NCBI RefSeq assembly: GCF_020740795.1
Contig: NC_067312.1
Span: 46,214,405-46,278,404, forward strand
Reading direction: 5' to 3'
Source: Apus apus
Taxonomy: Eukaryota; Chordata; Aves; Apodiformes; Apodidae
DNA: 64,000 nt
The position numbers and the translations under genes were made by a program. The notes under the pieces were generated by a model. That model was not told where the DNA came from. It did not search any database and saw nothing but the letters and a program-made list of their open reading frames with translations. Below are positions 52,029 through 64,000 of the stretch, piece after piece (within the stretch, counting starts at the first letter, position 1; each line of letters opens with the position of its first letter).

Positions 52029-53460
52029 TGACAGAATCATAGAATGTTTGGGCTTAGAAGGAACCTTAAAAATCATCTAGTTCCAACCCTCATGCATGGG
52101 CAGGTGTATCTCCCATTAGACCAGGTCACCCAAAGCCCCATCCAACCTGGCCTTGAACGCTTTTAAGAATGAGGTATCCACAACTTCCCTGAGCAGCGTG
52201 TGCCAGTGTTGTACCACTCTAACAGCCAGGAATTTCTTCCTGATGTCCATTATAAATATACCTTCTTCCAATTTAAAGTCACTACCCCTTGACCTGTCAC
52301 TACATGTCCATATAAAAGATTTCTCCCCAGCTTTGTTGTAGGGCCCCTTCCAGTCCTTAATGGCCTCTATAACGTTTCCCTGGAGCCTTCTCTTCTCCAG
52401 ACTGAACAACTTCAACTCTCTCAGACTGTCTTCATAGGAGAGGTTTTCCAGCCCTCTGATAATTTTTGTGACCCTCCTCTGGACTTAATCCAACAGCTCT
52501 GTGTCCTTCTTGGCTGGGGGATCCAAAACTGGACACATTACTCCAGGTGGGTCTCACAAGAACAAGGGGGCAGAATCACATCCCTCGACCTGCTGTTGAT
52601 GCGTCTTTTGATGCAGCCCAGGATTTGTTGACTTTCTGGGCTACAAGCACATGCTGCCAGCTCCTGTTGAGCTTCTCATCAACCAGCACCCCAAGTCCTT
52701 CTCCTCAAGGTTGTTCTCAATCCATTTCCACCCAGCCTGTATGTGTGCTTGGGATTACTCCAACCTATGAGTTGGACCTTGTACTTGAACTTGTTGAACT
52801 TCATGAGATTGGCATGGGCCCACCTCTCAAGCCTGTCAGGGTCCCTCTGGATGGCCTCCCTTCCCTCCTGCGTGTTGACCACACCACACAGTTTGGTGTA
52901 GTCAGCAAACTTGCTGAGGGTGCACTCAATCCTATGGTCCAGGTCTCCAACAAAGATTTTATACAGCACAGGTTCAAGCACCTTGAGGAATGCCACTTGT
53001 CACTGATCTCCATTTGGACATCAAGCCACTTACCACAACTTGTTGAGTGCAACCTTCCAGCCAGTTCCTTATCCTGAGTGGTCCACCCATTGAATCCATC
53101 TTTCCAATTTAGAGACAAGAAGAGAGAGAGTGTTGGAGAGGGAGAGTGTTGAAGGCTTTGCACAAGTCCAGTAGATGACATTTTCTCTTCCCTTGTCCAC
53201 CAGTGTGGTGGCCTCATCATAAAAAGCCACTAGATTTGTCAGGCATTATTTGCTTTTGGAGAAGCTATGCTAATTGATGCCAATCACCTCCACGTTATCC
53301 ACGTGCCTTAGCAGAGCCTTCAGGAGTATCTGCTCCATGATCTTGCCAGGCTGACTGGCCAGTAGTTCTCAGGATCTTCTGTTTTTCCCTTTTTGAAAAT
53401 GGGGATTATCTTCCCACTTTTCCATGTATTATGAAAAGTCTCGTGCACCTATCAAGACAT
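52029..53460 (-). pseudogene. CR1 LINE with RT remnant
   Basis: Minus-strand copy with its tail at the left (ACAGAATCATAGAATGTTTG). Reading leftward it encodes RT palm residues GLSAPSASLLT in one frame and VGDLDHRIECTLSKFADYTKL in another. The catalytic FADD is FADY near 52892-52910. Then come LMKFNKFKYKVQLIGWSNP and the C-terminal SLEKRRLQGNVIEAIKDW. The 5' end is lost near 53460. Confidence 0.9.
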
Positions 53461-56400
53461 TCTATTATTATGGTAATTGAATTAGTGGGGATTTGGTATA
53501 ACCTACTCACTTCTTCCCTTTTTTAAAAAAATGTACTCCAGCATTTTACAATTCTGAAGCAGCACATTAGGTCCTCGAATCTAGTCTACCTTTTATTGCC
53601 TCTCACCAGCATTTCAAAGAGCATTTTGTAGTTTGCAACCTGAAGAACTGAAGCCAGCTTCTGAGAAGAAAAAATATCTCAGCTATATTAAGAAGAGATT
53701 GGGTTAGACTGGCCTCTTCTTAACCATCTCTCTGCCCTGTAAGGAGAGTATTTGAAGAGAAACTAAAAATCAACAACAAAAACATACAAACAAACAAACA
53801 ACAATATCAAAACAAACAAATATATATTAAAACAACAACAACAACAACAACAACTAACCATCAGCAACAAAGGCAGAAAATAATATCAAATCAGGAAATG
53901 GTGATGTCTGCCTGTGATTCTGACATATGTATCTTTTTTCATTGCAGCATCTCTGACACCACAATCACACAGGTCAGACATAACTTTTAACTGACAAACT
54001 CTGTATTTCAAGAAGAGACAAAATAGCAGACTCAAGAGAGCAGACATCCAGTCAGCTTGGCAGCCAGTGTACACTGCATGACAGGACTGAAGCTAAGAGC
54101 CATAGCCATCAGCAGCAGCCTGGCAGTGCATGCTCTCCCCAGTCATGTAGCCATATAAACATGTATCATATAACCAGGCTCAGTCAAAGGAAGTTCTGTC
54201 ACATACTCATACAAGTTCTTCACACAATCTCTAGACATAGATGAGCATTGACCACATACACCCAATGTCCACACTGACTATGTAACCTTTATCAAATTTG
54301 ACATCAAGGAATCTGGTAGACCAAGATTAGCAATATGAACTCAGATTAGTTCAGAAAGCAATTGGCTGATGTAGCTTTAGTAACCCAGCTGATGGGGAAG
54401 CAAACAAAAACAATTACAAATAGATAGAAAGAAAAAAATTACCAGGAGCAATTTTGCAAAGTAAAAGATAAGGGAGAGATGGGAGATCATATTCCTGCAG
54501 AGCTCTGTTTACATCATAAAGTGTGAAGTTACTTTAACCTTACAACAGCCTTTGTAACTTGTGTTTTCATTGACAAAAAAATTACCCACCTCCTTCTAAA
54601 CTTCATCAGTAATAAACAGTTCTATGACAAGCCAAAATATTTAATTAGTTGGATAGTCTAAAAAGCAGGAGAAGAGATCCTTTTTAAAATATATTATTTC
54701 TATATTTTGGGGGTTTTGGTTTTGTTTGTTTGTTTGTTTAATATATATTCTTACAGAATAAATAATACCTTTAATTAGCAGCATTTTATGGAATAACAAA
54801 TCACACGCTTTTCTCTCCCTTCAGCTACAAGTCCCTTCTGATTCTTACCAACTCATGTATGTGAGCAGCAAAAAAAAGCGTTCTTTAAAGTAAATTATGT
54901 AAATGTGATAGTGTTATGTATTTGTTCTCTCTGCTTCTATTCAGTAGTTATAAAAAATCTGTCTCAGATTATCTTGCTGGAGGATATATAAATAGGATTT
55001 TAAAAGCCTGTATTGCTATTGGACTCAATGAGATTTTGAACTGTTTCCAGAGAAAGCGGAGCCAAAACAGTACCAAATATTATTTCCTACCATTGGTTTA
55101 TTTTATAGTTAGATTCATGCTTTTTCTAACAATATAACCATGGTGTAGTTTTCAGATTATCCCTCGTCACTCATTGCTAAGTCTTCTATTATGCATTAAA
55201 ACTATTTCTCTGACATTCCCTAGTAAGAAAGAAAATTCACACCATGAAAGGTGATGTTACTTCTGTTGAACTCATGGGAAAGGCAAAGGAAAGGTCATTG
55301 GCATCACATCACCGAGGTAAGCATCGGTCAGTTCTCCAGTGAAGTGGGCTATTATTAGCTGCTGCCTTTCTCTGACAGTGGAGTGTTTTTGAAGTGATGC
55401 TATATTAATTAGTAGACTTTGGAAACACAGAATCAACTGACACTTTCCTGTGCCTAACTGCATAATCTTGTTTCCTAACATAGACCCATGGCTTTCTTTA
55501 GCTTCTTGTCTATTAAAATATTTATGAGACATCCTGCAGCAGTAAAGACTCCATGGATCTCCTCCAACACCTGACACCTTCACACCTGCTCTTTCGGGTC
55601 TCACTCCCCTTCTGCTAATGTTTGATGTTACATCTTATACCAGTTCCATAAAGCATCTGTTTCTTTGCATCACAGCACTATGTCAGAAGTGATTTGTCAT
55701 CAGCATTAAGCACACACAGAGAGAATATGAGCACTGAGCAAAAAAGGGCGAGATTAAATCCCATGTAACAGAAATGCACCCAAGCCAAGCAATTGAAGGA
55801 CATTTCTGACACTGAGTTATATGCACAGAACTGCTGGTCTGATAAAAGTCAAGTGGAATTTTGACAGTGATTAAAAATTAAGTATTTCACAAGAGGTCGG
55901 CTCTAATGCTGTTGGCTTCACAGTACCAAGTTAAGCTCTTTATTACACCACTCCTATCCACTTTGTGGTCCTGAAAAACACACATTAATAAAATTCAGTT
56001 TTTAAAGCATCCAGTATATTAACCTTTGTAACTTTATAAAATTCTACAAATGTGAAAAATTTGCAAGTTCTTTATAATTCCATTGAATGAGAGAGGAATG
56101 AGTTAAGGGTGAGCTCTTCTGGTGCCCAGTTAGATAGTGAAACTACTGGGAAATTAATGTCCTGTACTTCCCTCACTTGTGGTTTTTATTTTGTAATTGT
56201 TACATACAATAAAATAAACAAATGGCAAGGGAAAGAAGCAGGCTTGGAAGTTTACAGCTTTGAAGAATGACAAGCTGGTAAAACAACCTGTCATTTTACA
56301 CTTCTACTGATACTGCTGATGTTCTGCCTGCATAACTAGGATATGGCTTTGGGATGTGTGAATCATGGATCACAAAGACAACAAGTTATATGGAAATGCC

Positions 56401-56814
56401 CAGTGGGGACTTATTTGAAGTCTCCTCAGAATTGCAGAGAGCTTGTGCTTCTGCTCTTTTTGCTAAATGTTTTACTTTGCTGAATCAGACTGGCCAGAGA
56501 AAAGAACCAAACCAAAAGAGACAAAAACATTTACAGCTGTGAGATTTCAGTTTTAAAATACTCTTTGAAACTCAATTAATATATAAAAAATATTTATGTC
56601 TGTTCTGGATAGTGTTGTATTTGCAAAGTTTAGGACACTAATGCTAGGGCTTCACGAAATTCTAATCACATCACATTTTGTTTCTTAGGGTCACAAATGT
56701 TAACGTTATTGAAAGATGCAAGAGACAACTAATTATAATTACATTTTTCAGTTAAACAAAGCAGAGAAATAATAACACCACCTATAACTTCTGAAATTCT
56801 AGACAGCTCTACCA
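53461..56814. other. Large LRRC2 intron with simple repeats
   Basis: An (AAC)n tract lies at 53830-53854 next to AAAC-rich DNA, and a (TTTG)n-like tract near 54722. No exon is seen. Confidence 0.6.
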
Positions 56815-58085
56815 ATGGGATGCATTACTGGACCTGTTGGTGACAAGCACAAGTGAGCTAACTGGTGATGTCAAGATTGGGATGCTGTGATCATACACTA
56901 GTGAAGTTGCTGTCCTGAGGAATGTGTGTCAGGCAAAGAGTCAAGTCAGGACCCTGAATTTTAGGAAAGCAAACTTCTAGCTCTTCAAGTTGTTAGTCAA
57001 CAGGACCCGCTGGGAAACTGCTCTCAGGGACAACGGATCAGAACAGAACTGGCAGATCTTTAAGGACACTTTCCATACAATGCAAGAGTGTAAGAAATCA
57101 GGCAAGGAAGGCAAGTAACCAGGAAGGTTGAGTCAAGATCTGCTAGTCAACTAAAGGGCAAGAAGGAAATGCACAGGCAGTGGAAGCAGGCACAAGTGTT
57201 CCTGGAAAAGTGTAGGGATACTGTCTGCTTGTGTAGGGATGGGGTCAGGATGGCCAAGGCATTGCTGGAGCTGAACTTGACAAGGGATGCAGAGAGTAAT
57301 AAGAAGAGCTTCTACAAGTATGTCAGCCAGAAAAAAAAGGTCAAAGATAGCATACTTCCCCTCTGATTAACACAACTGGCTAACTGGTAACAACAGATGA
57401 GAAGGCGGCTGAGGTACACAACAACTTTTTTGCCTCAGTCTTCACTGTCAGCCTCCTTTCCACACCTCTTGAGGGGATGGACCTCAAGGGAGAGACTGGG
57501 AGAGCAAAGTCCCTCCTACTGTAAGAGAAGATTAAGTTCATGAACATCAGAGGAACATGGACACACATAAATCTAAGAGACCTGACGAGATGCATCCCAG
57601 AGTCCTAACGGAATTGCCTGATGCAGTTGCCAGGCCACTCCCTGATTTCTGAAAAGTCATGGCAGTCAGCTTAAGTCTCCAGTGACTGGCAAAAAGAAAA
57701 CATAGCATCCATTTTTAGAGAGGGTCAAAAGGAGGACACTGGGAACTACTGTCAGCCTCACCTCTGTGCCTGGGAAGATTGTAGAACAGATATTTCTAGA
57801 AGCTACTCAAATGCATGTGGAGGACAGGGAGGTGATCCCAGCATGGCTTCACCAAGGGCAAGTCCTTCCGGACCAACCTGGTGACCTTTTATGATGGAGT
57901 GACTACATCAGCAGACCAGGAAAGAGCTACCGGTGTCACCTCTCTGGACTTCTGTAAAGCCTTTGACACAGTCCTCCCCAGCATCCTTTTTTCTAAATTG
58001 GAGATATTGATTTGATGGATGGATTGTTCAGTGGATGAGGAATTACCAGAACATACTGGTCAATGGCTCAATGTTCAGCTGGAGA
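56815..58085 (+). pseudogene. CR1 LINE middle section (endonuclease end, linker, RT start)
   Basis: Encodes, with many stops, YQWDALLDLLVTSTSELTGD, then VRTLNFRKANF, MAKALLELNLTRDAESNKKS, FYKYVSQKKK, an NYCQPHLCAWE region in place of [12 protein letters not shown], and VNGSMFSW. It is cut off within RT near 58085 with no 3' tail, which is unusual for CR1 and implies a later deletion. Confidence 0.85.
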
Positions 58086-58421
58086 TCAAGAATAACTTTG
58101 CAAAACTCCTTTTCTGTTTATGTACAGTCTCAGAACATCTATCTGTAAGCATTACTGTCTTGCTTCTGTCAGTGTGGAGTGACTTGCCTGTCCTATGACT
58201 GACAGCATGTGCCACACCAGATGATACAGATGGAGGAAATAAGAATTTCTTCCATCTCTTCTCATTAAAGTGCTTCCAAGTTACATCTATAGATAGTCCT
58301 GGGTGGTGTAGCATTATTAGCAGCAGTTTATAGTATGGAAGAAGAGATGGTCATTCAACAAAGCAAAGATGTGTCTTTGAAATATTGGCACAGAGCAGGT
58401 ATTCTGCCTGGCACAGAGTGG
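58086..58421. other. Short intron stretch, no feature seen
   Basis: Lies between the truncated CR1 and a candidate LTR; nothing is recognised. Confidence 0.5.
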
Positions 58422-58766
58422 TGTTCTAAAATGAATAATCATCTCAAAACAGCTGCCCTGACAAACTGGACACTGTGCTCGGGTGGGATCCTCATTCAAT
58501 AAATAAACCACCTGGACCCTGCTCTCACAAGGAGAACCCCTCTTTTGGTAGCCACCCTGATAAACGGGACACTATTGTTATTCTTTATGGAGCAGTGGAA
58601 GCAAGAGGGGCCCTGCAGAGGCAGAGTACCATCTTGCGAAACACCACTTTCCTATTTAAGGACAGAGCATACGCGTGAAAATAAAAGTCATTGCTTGGTC
58701 AACCTGGGTGAGAGGGATTAAACAATGACCTGGACCCCCACTCCCCACCAACTCATTTCCAGAACA
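58422..58766 (+). mobile_element. Candidate solo LTR, 345 bp
   Basis: Starts TGTTCTAAAATGAA and ends CATTTCCAGAACA; reversed, the 3' end is TGTTCTGGAAATGA, so the ends form a 14-bp near-perfect inverted repeat. A TATTTAAGG box lies near 58651 and AATAAA near 58680, at the spacing expected for an LTR. No target duplication was seen. Confidence 0.5.
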
Positions 58767-61700
58767 TTCCTGAACCCAGTACTGAGTCTGCACAAAGTAG
58801 GCTGAACCTCACTCAGAGAGGCAGAGCCAGGCCACGTAAAAGAGGCAGATTCATAACGTTTCATACACACTCCTGCCTTCCATGGACCATAACGTCATGC
58901 TGAGATCATTTCTGGGTCCAAAGGTGGTGAAATCTTTCCTGTCTTCTTTTTATTCATATCTCTCTCTGTCACCTTATTGCACATAAGGGTAATATTATTT
59001 CTGATTTTTCTAGGTTCTTTTGGTTGTAACATGTTGTTTTCAGACAGTACAGTTTTGCTAAGTTCTATTAGTTGTAACCTGTTGCTTTGAGAGTGATATT
59101 GTTTTTCTGTGTTTTTTGACAAGCTTTATAATCTTTCTCAATTTTGAGTAAAGCTATGTTTTGTATAAGCCTCCTGGGCAATGGTCGTACTCTTAGAGTA
59201 CCATGCAGAGAATTTAAGACATTAATCTCACTGAAGTGGTTGTTAAAAGAGATTAACTAAAAGACAGTTGACCCCACCTCTGTGGAAAGCTAGCTGTACC
59301 CACATGGTGGGACAGGGCATACAAGATTTATTAATTGTTTGATTCAGTAAATAACTGTAGCAAAGAACATAATCTGAAAGAAGTACACCTCAAAATAGAG
59401 TCAGAGCAGTTTTTCTACAAACCTTTATCAGAAAACACGTTATTTATAATAGAGTCTTTATTCCTAGAAAAATATATTAGTTGCATAATGTGTATGCAAA
59501 TAGTAATAGAAACTCTATCCTACAGTTAAAATACAAATACCAGCATCATACTAATTCTTAAATTCACACACAGAAGGTACAAGAAATTTAGAAACAAATC
59601 CATTCATCCACCCTCTCCTCCCTGCAACTACAGAGTATGGTACCAAATATAATCCCACTATGCTAGGAAAGGGGCTCAGTAACATACAGAGCATGTCTTT
59701 CCTGAGCATCTTAGCTAGAGGAGCAAATTCACCTCCACAGAAGAGTCTCAGAAGGTATATGTCACCTGAGGAATGGCTGTTCCCTAAATTTCACAGAGCA
59801 TCTTCTCCTGCTGAGTCTGGTTCCTGAGGTCTCAAAGTATCTGTTACAAACTGGCTGCATAAATGTGATGCCACATACATTGCCTTTTTTAAAATTTACA
59901 TTTTATTTCAATTAATATGTTCATTTATGTCTAGAGAGGGACACTGTTAACTTACATAGCAGATTTGAATTCAACTGCAGATCCATAAACCTTCTCTGCC
60001 AAAGGACTTATTTTGCAACTAATACTAATCTAATATTGAAGATAAATAGACTTTTTAATATCTAAAAGTGTTAGACATCCAACAGTAGAAGGGAGATAAA
60101 TACGTTTTTAGACATTGAACCAGCTTGCTCTTCTTTAAGCATATTATGGAATGGTATAAAATCGTAAGCATTGAGAAAGTATAAAATGAGAACATATGTC
60201 TGCAATTTTTTTTTTAGTGGAACAGCAAATTACCTCATCTTGAGATTCAGCGAGATGACTTTCAGTATGTTGAAACTGGTCTTTGAAAAGAGGGAAAGAG
60301 CTTTCTACATTAAATTAAGAGAAAAGCGAGCAATGTGCTTGCCTTACTATGGCACAAGGCATCTTACTCAGGCATGGCTACAATGCACACCAAATAGATT
60401 CACACCAAATGCCAAATGGAAATTCTGACAAAAGTCCAGACATTAGACTTACATGTTCCTAGTAGACTGATACAGACACTCCAGGTTGCAGTAGGCCAAG
60501 CAGAAAGCTATGGTTTGGGTGGTTTTTTTCTCCACATATTGAACTATGTGGATGTATCACTACCAGATATTTAATCTACTAATAGAGAATGAAGATCTAA
60601 AATGTTTCAGCTGTGAGCTTAAAGCAGCTGCACTGAAAATGAAGTTGGCAAATAAAAATAGCAAGAAGTATAGTTAGTATGCATGTTGGAAACCTCCTTA
60701 ACAGCTCTCCTTTACCTGGAAAGTAGTACAAAATAAAGGTGTTTAGCATCTTGTCTTTCCTGAAGCTTACCTCTTTACAAAACAAATTAGGAGACTTAAC
60801 AGATACATTAACAGTCTGTGAATTTTTTATTTGCTGACTGATAAATTCAGGCACAGAAACAACTGATATTCCAGGAAAAGTTCATACACATATCTGGGAG
60901 CTGTCTTCACAAATTAAGAATATCAATTCAAGTGGGGTATTTGGTGGCACTGTATGGTTTTTATGTAATAAACTACCCTCTACCAGTTCTGAGCAGCAAG
61001 TGGTGCTCAGTAGTGGTTATAGTATCCATCTTATTGAGATTTCTCCCCCTAAATAAGATAATATTTTTTAAAATAGGCACACAATATTACACAGTGAAGT
61101 AACTTAATGAAGAAGGAGAAGCAGCTAGAGATCACTGAGTACTGGCTGTAACTCCCCATGTCTCCCTGTACCACTCAGGGCTAGTAGAGGAATCTGGAGT
61201 GAAAGAGTAATGGAGAAATGAATGATGTTGGTTTAATGTCTTTGTTTCTCACTACCCAATCATATATTGGCAAAAATTAAATTAATCTTTCCCAAGTACA
61301 GCCATTTTTGCTCACAACAGTAAAGGGTAAACATCTCCTTGTATTTTATCTCAACCCATGAGTTTTCTTATCTTATTCTCTCCTGTCATGCTGAGGAGTG
61401 GGAGGGACTTAGCAGCTGAGTGGGCATTCAGCTACTAGCCAAGGTTAGTACACTACAACACTTCACAGTCTCTTTCTGTTTTCCCTTTTTAGACTGTTGA
61501 GACAAATACAATATTTTATTTCACTAAATAGTTACTTGACAGTGACTATCACCTTTTGCCCATATGAGAATGAAACAATAATTGCTTTGAAAAACATCAG
61601 CCATATTGAGTGCAAAACACTTTGCAGCACTTCAAGTCATTTGACAAAAGTGTTCCTTTAATTGTGTGTTCAACTTCCAAAGCTGCCCTGGAAATGCTCT

Positions 61701-62771
61701 GGGAAACTAATCATAAATGAAATCAGAAGAATGGGTATAGCAAATAGGAGATATAGCCTACCTCCTAGGTCACTGCAAGTATAAATTAAGTGCTGGCCTC
61801 CACAGAAACAAGGAAATATAATAGACAATGCCAATATTTTTCTGCATGACCTTTTAGACCATGCTGACATTATCTTTTTTCCAGTTTTTGTTGTCATTTA
61901 AAGCCATTTGCACAGCTCCAGATTTTTTCCATTGATTCTAAGTGAACCATTACCCAATAGCCTGCACCAGTTTTAGTGGTTTTCAATCCAATTGAACAGG
62001 AGGCTTGCCAGAAGGGAGCAAAATTTTTTAACTTTCCAAGAGGAATGCCAGTATTTTAGTACTCAGCACTGGAAAGACTTATATTCACAATTAGGTTCAC
62101 TTGCAAATGGGTTCCCATAATGCATAGTCATGGATATGCCTCTACACTACAAGGCACAGTCTAGGTGCTTATATTTAGTTCCTTTGCCTGTTCAGGATCT
62201 ATATTTTTCTGACTCCATTTTGGTTCATTTTGCCATTTTTTTAATCTGGTTTATTCCTCATCTTTTCTGGAGGAGTTTGGTGTCTATTTAGGATGTAAAG
62301 CTAATGTTCACCCTTTGTTTCTGTCTCCTTCATATAATTTTTTAACAATCTTTTTCAGGTAAACTACCTTACAGTGAAAAGCCAGGGAGGGAAGTTAATT
62401 TCTGTTTATTTTCTCAGAACAGAACATAAACATAGCCAAACCAACTCTCACATAATTTTAACCCACTCCAACATTGCCTGTAAATCATGTGTAACAGGTA
62501 TTTAGAGAAAACGTAGGAATCAATAAAGTGCCTAATGCTTCCCCTTAAATCTGCCCCATTCATCATCCAGAAATCAAGATACTAAGCACCTGAGAAATAC
62601 AGATGACATCTGAAACTGGAGAGTTTCAGAGAGCACCAGCCAATAGTTTCATTTTTCCATGAACTGTAAGTCCCAGAGCAGCTGCAGCAGAGTGCAGTTG
62701 TGTATCCAACATAAGAAACAATGTTGGTGTATGCCTGGGAGTCCATTTCTCAGTCTTTATTATTTATGCCA
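58767..62771. other. Large LRRC2 intron, unique AT-rich DNA
   Basis: About 4 kb without a recognisable repeat family or exon. Confidence 0.6.
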
Positions 62772-63352
62772 ATCGCATCCTGGCCTGCATCAAAAGAAGT
62801 GTGCCCATCTACTCTGCTCTGGTCAGACCAAACCTGGAGTACTGTGTATAGTTCTGGTGTCCTCAGCAGAAGAAAGATACAGACCTGTTGGAGAGGGTCC
62901 AGAGAAGGGCCACCAAGATGATCAAGGGTCTGAAACACCTCTGCTATGAAGACAGGCTAAGAAAATTGGGGCTGTTCAGTCTAGAGAAGACAAGACTCAG
63001 AGAAAACCTTATAATGGCCTTCCAGTACTTGAAAGGGGCCTACAGGAAAGATGGGGAGGGGCTTTTTGTCAGAGAAGATAGTGGTTGGACAAGGGGTAAT
63101 GGTTTTAAACTGAGAGAGGGGAGATTTAGGTTAGATATTAGGAAGAAATTCTTTACTACAGGGGTAGTGAGGAACTGGAATGTGTTACCCAGGGGGGTTG
63201 TTGATGGAGGGTTTTTTTTAAGGCCAGGTTGGACAAAGTTTTGTGCAACCAAATCAAGTGGTAGGGTTCCCTGCTCATAGCAGGGGGGTTAGAACTTGGT
63301 GATCTTTAAGGTCTCTTCTAATCTTAATGATTCTATGATTCTATGATTCTAT
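62772..63352 (+). mobile_element. CR1 LINE 3' end, same subfamily as 20605-22197
   Basis: Encodes CIKRSVPIYSALVRPNLEYC, then GVLSRRKIQTCWRG in another frame, DRLRKLGLFSLEKTRL and REGRFRLDIRKKFFTT, then the 3' UTR with GTGCAACCAAATCAAGTGG and a clean three-unit ATTCTATG tail. Compared with the 20605-22197 copy it lacks 27 bp at 62803/62804. The tail is the best preserved in the window. Confidence 0.92.
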
Positions 63353-63818
63353 TCATACAATGCCTCAAACATAATATTCCTTTCAGATAGAGATACATGC
63401 TCCTAGCAACATGCAGTGCTTTTTATAGACCTCTCTGTATTTTTTTCAATGAAAACAGACACTGGGAATAAATGAAGGTTGCTATGCAAATTTGACTGTT
63501 AAGGTGCACTTCACTTTCACAGAAAACAGCTATTTGCAGCCTTCTTATCATCACTGGACAAACCCCCTTTGTGATCATGTCCTCCTTCATATAGCAGAAT
63601 AAATACAAGCAAAACCTAGTCACTTGAAAACCAAAAGAAAGAAGTTTTGTCCCATTTAACTGCTGCTAAGGCATTTTTGGTGTTATTACTACTAAAACAT
63701 TATTGCTAAAAGCTTAGAGGAATATAATTTAATCTGTTAAGAAGAGATATTAAAACAGTGATAAAATACCTTAAAAGTCAAATACAAATTATGGAAGAAA
63801 TGTAGTTAGTTATCTTAC
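63353..63818. other. LRRC2 intron next to the 63819 donor, no feature
   Basis: Intronic AT-rich DNA between a CR1 tail and the LRRC2 exon donor. Confidence 0.7.
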
Positions 63819-63955
63819 TTCAAATGGGAGTTCTGTTATTTCCATATTTCCAGATAAATCCAGCTTTTCCAAATTCTCACAATCACCCAATTCTGGAGGG
63901 ACTGACTTCAAGTTATTAAAACTCACATTGAGCACTCTGAGGTTTTTTAAGCAGC
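63819..63955 (-). CDS. LRRC2: LRRC2 internal coding exon (leucine-rich repeats)
   Basis: The minus strand reads two bases that finish a Gly codon and then 45 codons beginning [10 protein letters not shown] and ending ITELPFE. They form two LxxLxLxxN-type leucine-rich repeats, including [18 protein letters not shown], which closely match my memory of vertebrate LRRC2. The acceptor is a pyrimidine-rich tract ending CACAG; the donor is GTAAG directly after GAA, so the exon ends in phase 0. LRRC2 is a cytoplasmic/mitochondria-associated LRR protein of about 370 residues, enriched in heart and skeletal muscle; its molecular role is poorly defined. This exon covers roughly the start of the C-terminal half. 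The next exon downstream in the transcript is 22,454 bp away at 41364. The N-terminal exons are outside the window. Confidence 0.93.
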
Positions 63956-64000
63956 CTGTGAGGAAAAGATAATTACAATCAGTGCATTTAAAAATACATA

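Noticed and set aside
1..64000. CRISPR arrays, operons, bacterial toxins or phage systems
   Set aside because: No spaced direct repeats, no ribosome binding sites or dense coding; splice sites and CR1/LTR repeats show vertebrate nuclear DNA.

Overview
This is AT-rich, intron-dominated nuclear DNA from a bird. It holds at least a dozen pieces of CR1 LINE (the dominant avian retroposon, with its characteristic ATTCTATGA-type 3' tail) and several avian-type LTR elements that begin TGT and end ACA. The species cannot be fixed from sequence reading alone. No tRNA, rRNA, CRISPR or prokaryotic feature was seen.

The one gene I can name is LRRC2 (leucine-rich repeat containing 2), on the minus strand. 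Four internal coding exons, at 63955-63819, 41364-41219, 39302-39147 and 37358-37222 (transcript order), splice in frame into 192 codons of leucine-rich repeats plus an acidic C-terminal helix. All have AG acceptors and GT donors with matching phases. The first intron here is about 22.5 kb; the next two are 1.9 and 1.8 kb. The upstream exons lie beyond the right edge. The short terminal exon was not found, so 1-37221 is either the last LRRC2 intron or DNA downstream of the gene.

Region by region: 1-12 kb is unique AT-rich DNA with one possible 72-bp exon, two CR1 fragments, a perfect 64-bp tandem duplication, a 139-bp AAAAT array and a degraded LTR. 12-16 kb has a short solo LTR, a CR1 tail and a 996-bp LTR. 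17.9-23.6 kb has two CR1 copies, a CpG island next to a CA microsatellite, and an LTR fragment. 28-34 kb is a mobile-element cluster in which one CR1 is split by two LTR insertions and is followed by CR1 endonuclease remnants. 36-39 kb has an inverted copy of the 996-bp LTR, then LRRC2 exons separated by another LTR. 41.4-63.8 kb is the big LRRC2 intron with several decayed CR1 copies, one of them rearranged, and a candidate solo LTR.

I found no undescribed multi-gene system. The points most worth checking are the CpG island without an assigned gene, two unassigned exon-like ORFs, the missing LRRC2 terminal exon, and the layered and inverted retroelements.
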